Shown: positions 1 to 5,429 of the stretch, in pieces
Layout of the letters: every line of letters begins with the position of its first letter
How positions within the stretch are numbered: the stretch's first letter is position 1
Origin: an uncultured Intrasporangium sp.
Lineage (GTDB): Bacteria; Actinomycetota; Actinomycetes; Actinomycetales; Dermatophilaceae
Reading direction: 5' to 3'
Assembly: GCA_937873285.1 (NCBI GenBank)
Contig: CALMNV010000312.1
Span: 1-7,831, forward strand
DNA length: 7,831 bases
Translations under genes and position numbers: made by a program
Notes under the pieces: generated by a model
What the model was told of the DNA's origin: nothing
Databases searched by the model: none
The model's input: only the letters and a program-made list of their open reading frames with translations

Positions 1-555
1 CACGACGGCGTTCACGCGGCTGCCGTCGGGAAGGCGCGCGTCGACCATGGGGCTCGCCTCGTCGACGCGCCGGCCGATGCGGGCCACGATCTTGTCGATC
101 GTGCGACGCAGGTGCGCGTCGTCGGCGAACCGCGCCTCGACCGGGTAGAGCTTGCCGGAGCGCTCGACGTAGATGGAGTCCGGCCCGTTGACCATGATCT
201 CGGACACCTCGGGGTCGCGCAGGAACGGCTCCAGGGGGCCGTGCCCGAGGATGTCGTCGGAGACGTCCTGCGCGATCTTGGTCCGGTCGGCGTGCGACAG
301 CGGGGTCTGCTCCGAGCCGATCACCTGCTGCAGGGTGAGGCGCACCTGCGCGGACAGCTCCGCCTCGGCCAGGTGTGGGTCGTAGAGGCGAGGCCCGAGC
401 GACTCGATCAGGGCCGCATGGACGCGCCCCTTGACCCGGGCGTGCGGGTCGACGAGGCGCGGGCGCACCGCCGGCCCACCCGGCTCCGGGGTGCTGGGGC
501 CCGGGTCGACCGGCGTCTGCCGGGCCCGCTCGAGCCGCTTGGCGAGGGACGTCAC
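1..555 (-). CDS. cpaF: CpaF/TadA Flp pilus assembly ATPase, N-terminal part only
   Basis: This is the start of the secretion-type ATPase that powers Tad pilus assembly at the inner face of the membrane. Only 185 residues are present, because the gene leaves the window at base 1. The first 40 residues are a Pro/Arg-rich tail. From about residue 101 the CpaF/VirB11-like N-terminal domain is clear: DILGHGPLEPFL, SEIMVNGPDSIYVE (118-131), then RRVDEASPMVDARLPDGSR (162-180), a signature of the family. Walker A, the Asp and His boxes and Walker B lie outside the window. The GTG start at 555 overlaps the cpaE stop as GTGA, and GGAG sits 6 bases upstream (562-565), so translation is probably coupled to cpaE. 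Identity is secure; whether the rest of the gene is intact cannot be seen. Confidence 0.95.
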   Translation of the reverse strand, partial: MTSLAKRLERARQTPVDPGPSTPEPGGPAVRPRLVDPHARVKGRVHAALIESLGPRLYDPHLAEAELSAQVRLTLQQVIGSEQTPLSHADRTKIAQDVSDDILGHGPLEPFLRDPEVSEIMVNGPDSIYVERSGKLYPVEARFADDAHLRRTIDKIVARIGRRVDEASPMVDARLPDGSRVNAVV

Positions 556-1724
556 TTCTTGCTCCACCGCAGGCCGAAGCTTCGCTTGCTGCCGGTCCGG
601 GGCTGCTCGCCGAAGCGGGACCGGATCTCGGCGTCGGCCAGGCCCCGGATCGCGAGGGACACCGGGGAACGCGGCTCGTCGAGCAGGATCGGCACGCCAC
701 GGTTGGTCGACGCCGGCACGGAGAGGCTGCTGGGCACGGAGGCGGCGATCGGGCGCTTCAGCGCCGCCTCGACGTCGTCGGCCCGAAGACCCACCTTCGC
801 GTCCGACCGGTTGAGCACGACGCACCGTGAGTCCGCCGACGCCCCCAGCGTGTCGAGCGTGTTGATGACGAGACGCAGGTTCTTGATGGCCGGGATGTCG
901 AGCGTCGCGATGAGCAGGGTGAGGTCGCTGACGTCGAGGGCCGCGAGGACGTGCTCGGTGAAGGAGGGCGGGGTGTCGAGGACGACGTAGTCGTAGTGCG
1001 TCCGCGCTTCGCGCAGCAGCTCCACGACGAGAGGCGACGGGACCCGCTCGGCCTCCCCCGGGTCGGAAGGCGCAGTCACCACGTGCAGACCGCTGGCGGC
1101 GTGCGTCGTGGTCACCGACGCCAGTCCCTGCGCATCGAGGTGGCCCGCCATCGACACGAGGTCGCCGATGGAGCCTCTCGGCTCGAGCTGCAGGCTGATC
1201 GCGACGTCCCCGAACATCAGGTCGAGGTCGACGAGCAGGGTCCGCGCTCCGGACAGGGCAAGGTGGACCGCGAGGTTGACCGACAGGGTCGTCTTGCCGA
1301 CGCCGCCCTTTGCGGAGAACACGGTGACCACCTTGCCCTCGCTGGCGCCTCCGGCCGCGTGCGCACCGGCCAGCGCCACGGTGAGGCTCTCGCTGCGGCG
1401 CACCGACTCGGCAATGGCCGGCTGGTCGTCCGCCTGCACCACCTCCCTCACCCCGCTGCGCAGCGCCTGAGCCAACGTCGTCACCTCGAGGCGGTGCCGG
1501 AGCAGGATGACGCCGAGCTCCGGCCGCTCGACCCGCTCGCGCTCGGCGAGCTCGCAGGCAGAGGCGAGCGGGATGTCCGGCCCGATCACCACGAGCGTGT
1601 GCGAGGCGTCCTCCTCCAGCAGCCGGCTCTCCCGCGGTCCGGCCTGGATGACCTCTGCCGCTCCCCCGAGGGCGAAGCCGTAGGTGTCGACCGCGGCGGG
1701 GCGGGCGTCCCACAGGATCGTCAT
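552..1724 (-). CDS. cpaE: CpaE/TadZ-type MinD-like P-loop ATPase of the Tad pilus
   Basis: This 390-residue cytoplasmic ATPase belongs to the MinD/ParA superfamily and to its CpaE/TadZ branch, which places the Tad machine in the cell. Residues 1-115 look like a degenerate receiver-type domain (VVIGPD near 45-50, then LRSGVREVV at 88-96). The ATPase domain starts at about 131 and has a deviant Walker A, KGGVGKTT (139-146). It continues with LVDLDLMFGDVA (164-175) and Walker B, YVVLDTPPS (246-254). The two Lys residues of Walker A (139 and 144) are present, so ATP binding and dimerisation look intact. The tail is basic (GSKRSFGLRWSKK). The ATG start at 1724 overlaps the cpaB stop as ATGA, and the end overlaps cpaF as GTGA. 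A longer upstream frame exists but only shadows cpaB. Confidence 0.95.
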   Translation of the reverse strand: MTILWDARPAAVDTYGFALGGAAEVIQAGPRESRLLEEDASHTLVVIGPDIPLASACELAERERVERPELGVILLRHRLEVTTLAQALRSGVREVVQADDQPAIAESVRRSESLTVALAGAHAAGGASEGKVVTVFSAKGGVGKTTLSVNLAVHLALSGARTLLVDLDLMFGDVAISLQLEPRGSIGDLVSMAGHLDAQGLASVTTTHAASGLHVVTAPSDPGEAERVPSPLVVELLREARTHYDYVVLDTPPSFTEHVLAALDVSDLTLLIATLDIPAIKNLRLVINTLDTLGASADSRCVVLNRSDAKVGLRADDVEAALKRPIAASVPSSLSVPASTNRGVPILLDEPRSPVSLAIRGLADAEIRSRFGEQPRTGSKRSFGLRWSKK

Positions 1725-2512
1725 GGCGTCACCGGGCCGAAGATGCTCATGTCGTTGGTCTGCGACTTCGGGTCGAGCTTGACGTCGCTGCCGCGGAGGG
1801 CGGCATACAGCTTGAAGCCGCTGATGGCGTGGATGAGACGGGTCGCCTGGTCGGGAGCCACCGCGACCGTCACCAGGAAGCCGGCACCGGCCGGCGCGTT
1901 GGGATCCGTCGGTGACGCCGTCGGCGCCGTGGCCGGGGCAGCCAGCGGGGTGTCTCCCATGCCGATCACGAGCGCGTCGGGAAGGAGCACGCTCGTGCCC
2001 TGCACCTCCAGCTCGTTGATCTTCTTGGAGCGCGGGTCGTCGCCGAGGGACTTGATCTTGTAGGTGGAGTAGATCGCGATGTGCGAGCCGGGTGTGACGA
2101 AGCGCCCGACCCTCGCCGGGTCGCTCAGCTGGACCGACACGGCGACCTGGCCCGCGGGCACCTCGATGGCCTTCTGGCCCACCGGGGTGGTGCCGAATCG
2201 GGCGCTCAGCAGGATCTCGCCGGGCTGCACGTCCGAGAGCGCCAGCAGCGCGCTGTTGTCGGGGGTGACGCCGGGGAGCGCCCCCACGGGGACCCCGCGG
2301 GCGGCCACCTGGGTCTGCGCGATGAGGCCGGTGCGCTGGGCGTCCTTGAGCGTCGTGCCGGCGGGCACCAGCTTCTGGGACACCCACACGGTGGTGGGCT
2401 GGGCCGCGGCGATGGCCCGCTGGTCGGCGTTGTTGGCGTAGACGATCACCACGGCGGCGCCGAGGATGGCGAGAGCGGCCGCGACGAGGGCCGCGAGGAC
2501 GCGTCGGTTCAT
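1721..2512 (-). CDS. cpaB: CpaB/RcpC-like Flp pilus assembly protein
   Basis: This 263-residue protein is anchored by one N-terminal membrane segment (residues 5-25, LAALVAAALAILGAAVVIVY), with the rest predicted outside the membrane. Residues 40-110 fit a SAF domain (VWVSQKLVPAGTTL, then LSDVQPGEILLSARF). Residues 112-250 fit the RcpC/CpaB domain (AGQVAVSVQLSDPARVGRFV, PGSHIAIYSTYKI, then a late beta-rich part, FLVTVAVAPDQATRLIHA). A Pro/Ala/Thr-rich insert at 190-210 is probably a flexible loop. In Gram-negative Tad systems this protein works with the secretin. No secretin is visible here, so a role in wall or periplasm-like passage of the pilus is inferred. It lies 18 bases after tadG and overlaps cpaE by 4. 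The nearest Shine-Dalgarno-like run (AGGA) is about 12 bases from the ATG. Confidence 0.92.
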   Translation of the reverse strand: MNRRVLAALVAAALAILGAAVVIVYANNADQRAIAAAQPTTVWVSQKLVPAGTTLKDAQRTGLIAQTQVAARGVPVGALPGVTPDNSALLALSDVQPGEILLSARFGTTPVGQKAIEVPAGQVAVSVQLSDPARVGRFVTPGSHIAIYSTYKIKSLGDDPRSKKINELEVQGTSVLLPDALVIGMGDTPLAAPATAPTASPTDPNAPAGAGFLVTVAVAPDQATRLIHAISGFKLYAALRGSDVKLDPKSQTNDMSIFGPVTP

Positions 2513-2530
2513 GGAGGTGGTACTTCCTTC

Positions 2531-3814
2531 TCAGCCGGCCTGGACCACGACGGACGCCCCCCGGGAAGGGCCGCTCGATATCCCACCCACGGCTCGCACA
2601 CCCGAGGTGAACCAGCCCCAGATGTACGTCACGGATCCGTTGCACTTGCCCGGGCACAGACCGGCCGGCTCCTGGTAGACGGAGTAGGACTTCGGCTGCG
2701 CGCTCGGCGCGTTCTTGTAGCCGGCCAGGAAGAACGAGGCGATCCCCTCGACGACATACGAGCCGTCAGCATTCACGGCCGTCATCACCGGGATGAACAC
2801 CTCCTGGCCGACGTACGACTGCAGCGCGTCCTTGCAGGGCGTCGGCACGCTGGCCCCCTGCTTGCCGGGCAGGATGGTGCCCGTGGCGTCCAGGTTCGCG
2901 TTGCAGGTGCCGTCGTCCTGGGTCCACCCGAAGCCGCCCGGGTAGTACGCCCCGTTCGGGCGCTTCCCGCAGATGTTCGTCCCGTCCTTGCTGCTGTCGT
3001 GCGCCTTGATCACGATGGGGAAGTTGCCGGCCGAGATCGCCCCGGGCAGCGGTGTGGAGCTGTTCGCCGGCAGCGGGCTGTATGGGCCCGAGGGGGCGTA
3101 CCGGGACCCCGACGTGGAGCCGAAGTTCCAGTCGCAGTAGCTGGCCACCATCGGCAGGGTGTGGATCGCTCTGGCGGGCGGGCCCCACGCCGCCCGTGCG
3201 CAGGCCGACACCGTCGTCGGGCTCGCTCCTCCACCGGCGAGCGCCTGCGAGAAGAACCTCGGCAGGACGGTGTCGTCGGGCTGCGTGGAGCGGGTCATGG
3301 TGTAGGTCTCCACGTAGGGGATGCTCACGTCGTCCCGCAGCCACTTCGGCAGCGGCGGGCACTGGCCCAGATCCTGGGTCGCGGCGAGCGCCTGCGCCCC
3401 CGTCGCAGCAGCGGACGGGCACAGCGGCATGTTGAGCAAGGTGGCGGGCGAGGGCTGACGTGCGCACTGCCCGTTGATGCCCCGGCCGGGGTTGAGCCGG
3501 GCGAGGTTGTCACCGGCGTTCGCGCTTGCGAGCAGCTCGAGGCTCGCGCGGGTGGCGTTCGGGTCGCAGGCGCCGGCGTCCTTGGCGCAGGTCTGCGCCA
3601 AGGCGAAGGACGTGGCGTCGGCGCCGTTCTGGAGCTGACGACGCTCGATGGTGATCGTCCCGATGTCGACGCTCAGCGCCAGCATCCCGAGCACCACACC
3701 GAAGGTCAGGGTGATGGCGAAGATTATGGTGACCGCGCCTCGCTCGCGACGCGCGGGCGATCGGTGCGGGCGGCGCGGGAGGCTCGTCCGCGCTGTCCGG
3801 CTCAGCCGCTGCAC
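2531..3814 (-). CDS. TadG-like envelope protein of the Tad pilus
   Basis: This 427-residue protein has a basic N-terminus (1-25), then RERGAVTIIFAITL and one membrane helix (about 27-49), followed by VDIGTITIERRQLQNGADA (49-67). That arrangement is the hallmark of the TadG/TadE-like N-terminal family. The usual pseudopilin Glu at position +5 after Gly26 is Ile31, so cleavage by the prepilin peptidase is doubtful and the helix probably stays as an anchor. The long extracytoplasmic part shows no von Willebrand domain that I can recognise. It has 12 cysteines (76, 83, 117, 132, 152, 205, 227, 282, 304, 327, 387, 391), which suggests disulfides outside the cell. The GTG start at 3814 overlaps the end of tadE by 13 bases. 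Its exact role is unknown; family members are minor Tad components in the envelope. Confidence 0.85.
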   Translation of the reverse strand: MQRLSRTARTSLPRRPHRSPARRERGAVTIIFAITLTFGVVLGMLALSVDIGTITIERRQLQNGADATSFALAQTCAKDAGACDPNATRASLELLASANAGDNLARLNPGRGINGQCARQPSPATLLNMPLCPSAAATGAQALAATQDLGQCPPLPKWLRDDVSIPYVETYTMTRSTQPDDTVLPRFFSQALAGGGASPTTVSACARAAWGPPARAIHTLPMVASYCDWNFGSTSGSRYAPSGPYSPLPANSSTPLPGAISAGNFPIVIKAHDSSKDGTNICGKRPNGAYYPGGFGWTQDDGTCNANLDATGTILPGKQGASVPTPCKDALQSYVGQEVFIPVMTAVNADGSYVVEGIASFFLAGYKNAPSAQPKSYSVYQEPAGLCPGKCNGSVTYIWGWFTSGVRAVGGISSGPSRGASVVVQAG

Positions 3815-4212
3815 TTCATCACCGCCTGGGACTCCAGCTTGGTCGGCAGGGCGCCGCCGCCGCCGACGAGGTTCATCGCGGGCCCCAGCATCACCCAGTC
3901 GAAGGGAGCGGCCGCGGTGACCGTGGCGTTGCTTCCGGGGCAGCTGGCCGCGAGGTTGGCGGTGAAGCCCGGCACGCCGACCGCCGCGGCGCTGGCCCGA
4001 GCGGTGACGTCGGCCGACGGCACCCCACTGACGATGGCGGCGCGGGCGCCTTCACGGGCCGCGTTGGTCAGCTGGATCTGGGTGAACGAGGCTCGGCCGA
4101 AGTCCACGATGCCGGCGATGACGAGGAGCATCAGCGGCAGGATGATGGCGAACTCGACCGCGGCTGCGCCTCGCTGTGCTGCGATCGACCTTGGTCGTCG
4201 ACGGCCCCTCAT
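3802..4212 (-). CDS. tadE: TadE-like minor pseudopilin
   Basis: This 136-residue protein belongs to the TadE family. It has a short basic leader and then RGAAAVEFAIILPLMLLVIAG, one membrane helix at about 16-36, followed by VDFGRASFTQIQLTNAAREGARAA (37-59), which is typical of TadE. Gly15 followed by four residues and Glu20-Phe21 matches a class III prepilin processing site, so the peptidase at 4737-5429 may cleave after Gly15. A short exposed C-terminal domain has two cysteines (91 and 134) that could form a disulfide. The start is set at ATG 4212 because GAGG lies 6 bases upstream (4219-4222). An in-frame GTG at 4218 would add two residues. It follows flp after a 107-base gap with a hairpin and overlaps the TadG-like gene by 13 bases. 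Confidence 0.92.
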   Translation of the reverse strand: MRGRRRPRSIAAQRGAAAVEFAIILPLMLLVIAGIVDFGRASFTQIQLTNAAREGARAAIVSGVPSADVTARASAAAVGVPGFTANLAASCPGSNATVTAAAPFDWVMLGPAMNLVGGGGALPTKLESQAVMKCSG

Positions 4213-4218
4213 GTCCAC

Positions 4219-4222
4219 CCTC
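4219..4222 (-). promoter_or_regulatory. Ribosome binding site deciding the tadE start
   Basis: On the minus strand GAGG is followed by 6 bases and then the ATG at 4212. It touches the alternative GTG at 4218, which would leave no spacer, so it favours the ATG. A second GAGG about 9 bases before the GTG leaves some doubt. Confidence 0.5.
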
Positions 4223-4228
4223 TGTGTC

Positions 4229-4268
4229 CTCGTCAGACCTCGTCAGACCCTTGTCAGGCCTCGTCACC
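4229..4268. repeat. Short tandem repeats, about 10 bases each, in the flp-tadE gap
   Basis: CTCGTCAGAC occurs twice in perfect tandem (4229-4238 and 4239-4248). It is followed by a diverged copy (CCTTGTCAGGC, 4249-4259) and a partial one (CTCGTCACC, 4260-4268). The array lies in the untranslated spacer between the flp hairpin and the tadE ribosome binding site. The period is close to one helical turn. It could be replication slippage, a protein-binding array or an RNA element; nothing in the sequence decides this. Confidence 0.7.
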
Positions 4269-4270
4269 AG

Positions 4271-4303
4271 CGCGGTCCTCCCCACACCGTGGAGAGGACC
4301 GCG
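4271..4303 (-). terminator. Strong hairpin just after flp, probable attenuator or terminator
   Basis: A perfect 10-base inverted repeat (CGCGGTCCTC and GAGGACCGCG) encloses 13 bases. Within these, CCAC/GTGG can add a further 4-base stem closing a 3-base loop. It begins 16 bases after the flp stop in the direction of transcription. No T-run follows on the minus strand, so it is not a classic intrinsic terminator. Stable hairpins without U-tracts are common after high-GC genes. It could stop part of the transcription or shield the flp message from 3' decay, raising pilin relative to the machine genes. Confidence 0.7.
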
Positions 4304-4319
4304 CCCGGGGCGACCGCAG

Positions 4320-4508
4320 TCAGATCTTCGACGCAGCGCTGGTGAACAGGTTGGTGAGGTTGGTGCCGAGGGTGGTGACCGCGGCGATGATGACGATGGC
4401 GATCAGGGCGACCATGAGGCCGTACTCGACGGCGGTCGCGCCCTTGTCGGCGCGGGCCCCCTTGACGGTGTTGATGCGGGTCTGGAGCTTGGCGGCGAGC
4501 GAGGTCAT
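4320..4508 (-). CDS. flp: Flp/Fap-type major pilin precursor
   Basis: This 62-residue prepilin is the subunit that builds the Tad pilus fibre. A 23-residue basic leader ending in ADKG is followed by the class III signal, Gly23 with cleavage before ATAVEYG. Glu28 and Tyr29 form the diagnostic GxxxxEY motif. The hydrophobic helix (29-45) and a Thr/Asn/Ser-rich tail (46-62) complete a mature chain of 39 residues, the usual Flp size. The peptidase at 4737-5429 is the likely processing enzyme. The start is the ATG at 4508, with GGAGG 10 bases upstream. An in-frame extension to 4583 has no leader-like character and would run over the promoter. It is the first gene of the leftward cluster, as expected for the most abundant product. 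Confidence 0.96.
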   Translation of the reverse strand: MTSLAAKLQTRINTVKGARADKGATAVEYGLMVALIAIVIIAAVTTLGTNLTNLFTSAASKI

Positions 4509-4518
4509 GGCAGGGTTT

Positions 4519-4523
4519 CCTCC
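4519..4523 (-). promoter_or_regulatory. Ribosome binding site of flp
   Basis: GGAGG on the minus strand lies 10 bases before the ATG at 4508. It is the strongest Shine-Dalgarno match in the pilus cluster, which suits a highly made pilin, and it supports the short 62-residue reading of flp. Confidence 0.75.
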
Positions 4524-4565
4524 GTTAGACGAGGGCCCACCCTTTGTGAAGCCCCCACGCCGAGA

Positions 4566-4595
4566 ATCGTAGAAGTCGCCCAACCCATTTGTCCC
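4566..4595 (-). promoter_or_regulatory. Candidate flp promoter
   Basis: On the minus strand GGGACA (4595-4590) and TACGAT (4571-4566) are separated by 18 bases. They resemble the -35 and -10 boxes of an actinobacterial housekeeping sigma factor (TTGACn and TAnnnT). A start near 4559 would give a leader of about 50 bases. No other pair in the gap looks better, but the -35 match is only partial. Confidence 0.4.
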
Positions 4596-4619
4596 CGAAA
4601 TGGCGAAATATCGGACAAC

Positions 4620-4635
4620 GGTGACCTAGATCACA
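4620..4635. promoter_or_regulatory. CRP/GlxR-type operator in the divergent pilus control region
   Basis: GGTGACCTAGATCACA matches the actinobacterial CRP/GlxR consensus TGTGAnnTAnnTCACA at all defined positions except the first. GTGA and TCAC are perfect inverted arms around a central TA. The centre lies about 68 bases upstream of the proposed flp start, a distance at which CRP family proteins can activate. It also lies about 110 bases upstream of the peptidase ATG, so it could act on both directions. Binding is inferred from sequence alone. Confidence 0.55.
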
Positions 4636-4736
4636 CTGTCGCTCCCGCGCCAACCCCGCGCGGCACGGTATCGAGCGCAGCCGCACGCCGCAGTGACGGC
4701 ATACCGCACACTGTCCAGTATCTCCCGAAAGGCACC

Positions 4737-5429
4737 ATGACGTATGCCGCCGCCCTCCTTGGCCTTGGCGCTCTCGGCGCCGTGGTCGGCCTCGTCCTGC
4801 GCGCCCGGTTGACGCGCGCGGACTACCGGCTGCCCGAGGAGGCCGCGCTCCCGAGGCGCCCGCTCGCCTGGGTCCCGGTGGTCAGCGCTGCGGCGACGCC
4901 GCTCGTCTGGGTGGCCCTCTCCCCCGGGCGCCCGGCGACCGTGCCCGCCGGCTACGTCGTCGCCACCTGGGTGATGGTGGTGCTGGCGGCGATCGACCTC
5001 GACGTGCACCGGCTGCCCGATGCGATCCAGCTGCCCGCCTACCCCGGTCTCCTGGTCCTCCTCGCAGCGGGCTCCGGCGTCACCGCCGACTGGGGCGCCC
5101 TCGGGCGGGCCGCCCTGGCCGGCGGGGCTCTGCTCGCCCTCTTCGTCGTGCTCGTGCTGCTCGCTCCGGCTGGAGGGATGGGTCTCGGCGACGTCAAGCT
5201 CGCGGGCCTGCTGGGGCTCCTCCTCGGCTGGCTCGGGTGGGGCCACGTGATCGTCGGCACCGCCGTCACCTTCCTGCTCGGCGGCGTCGTGGCGGTGGCC
5301 CTGCTGGTGACCGGGCGCGCCGACCGTGGCAGCGAGTTCGCCTACGGGCCGGTGATGCTCGTCAGCGCCGTGCTCAGCCTGGTCAGCACGCCGGCACTCG
5401 GCGCCTGGCTGACGGCGGCCGGGCGGTGA
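4737..5429 (+). CDS. Short prepilin peptidase, A24 family (TadV/CpaA type)
   Basis: This 230-residue polytopic membrane aspartic peptidase removes leader peptides from type IV-like prepilins. The two catalytic aspartates sit in the expected motifs: Asp87 in AAIDLDVHRLPD (84-95) and Asp152 in GMGLGDVKLAG (147-157). FAYGPVML (201-208) is the usual C-terminal motif. About six or seven hydrophobic segments are visible. The large N-terminal methylase domain and Cys motif of PilD are absent, as in the Tad enzymes, although residues 1-80 carry two extra hydrophobic segments. Flp and probably TadE are its local substrates. The ATG at 4737 has AAAGG 4 bases upstream. The gene is divergent from flp and overlaps the next gene as GTGA, so it is not in the main pilus operon. 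Confidence 0.93.
   Translation: MTYAAALLGLGALGAVVGLVLRARLTRADYRLPEEAALPRRPLAWVPVVSAAATPLVWVALSPGRPATVPAGYVVATWVMVVLAAIDLDVHRLPDAIQLPAYPGLLVLLAAGSGVTADWGALGRAALAGGALLALFVVLVLLAPAGGMGLGDVKLAGLLGLLLGWLGWGHVIVGTAVTFLLGGVVAVALLVTGRADRGSEFAYGPVMLVSAVLSLVSTPALGAWLTAAGR

Noticed and set aside
552..2657. A 701-codon minus-strand open frame that continues upstream of cpaE
   Set aside because: The part upstream of 1724 is an Arg/Pro/Gly-rich shadow of cpaB and tadG in another frame. The real cpaE begins at the ATG that overlaps the cpaB stop.
2081..4345. A 754-codon plus-strand open frame across the pilus genes
   Set aside because: It is antisense to cpaB, tadG and tadE, has the low-complexity composition of high-GC shadow frames, and shows no recognisable motif.
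4509..4583. N-terminal extension of flp to 87 residues from an upstream start
   Set aside because: The extra residues do not resemble a prepilin leader and cover the GGAGG binding site and candidate promoter. The 62-residue form has the normal Flp layout.
4691..4721. GTGACG and CAGTAT spaced by 17 bases as a promoter for the prepilin peptidase
   Set aside because: The -10 match is weak and a start would fall about 10 bases before the ATG, leaving no room for the ribosome binding site. The true promoter of this unit was not identified.
4176..4736. Upstream extension of the prepilin peptidase frame
   Set aside because: It would run antisense through flp and over the control region. The protein-like sequence with membrane segments starts at the ATG at 4737.
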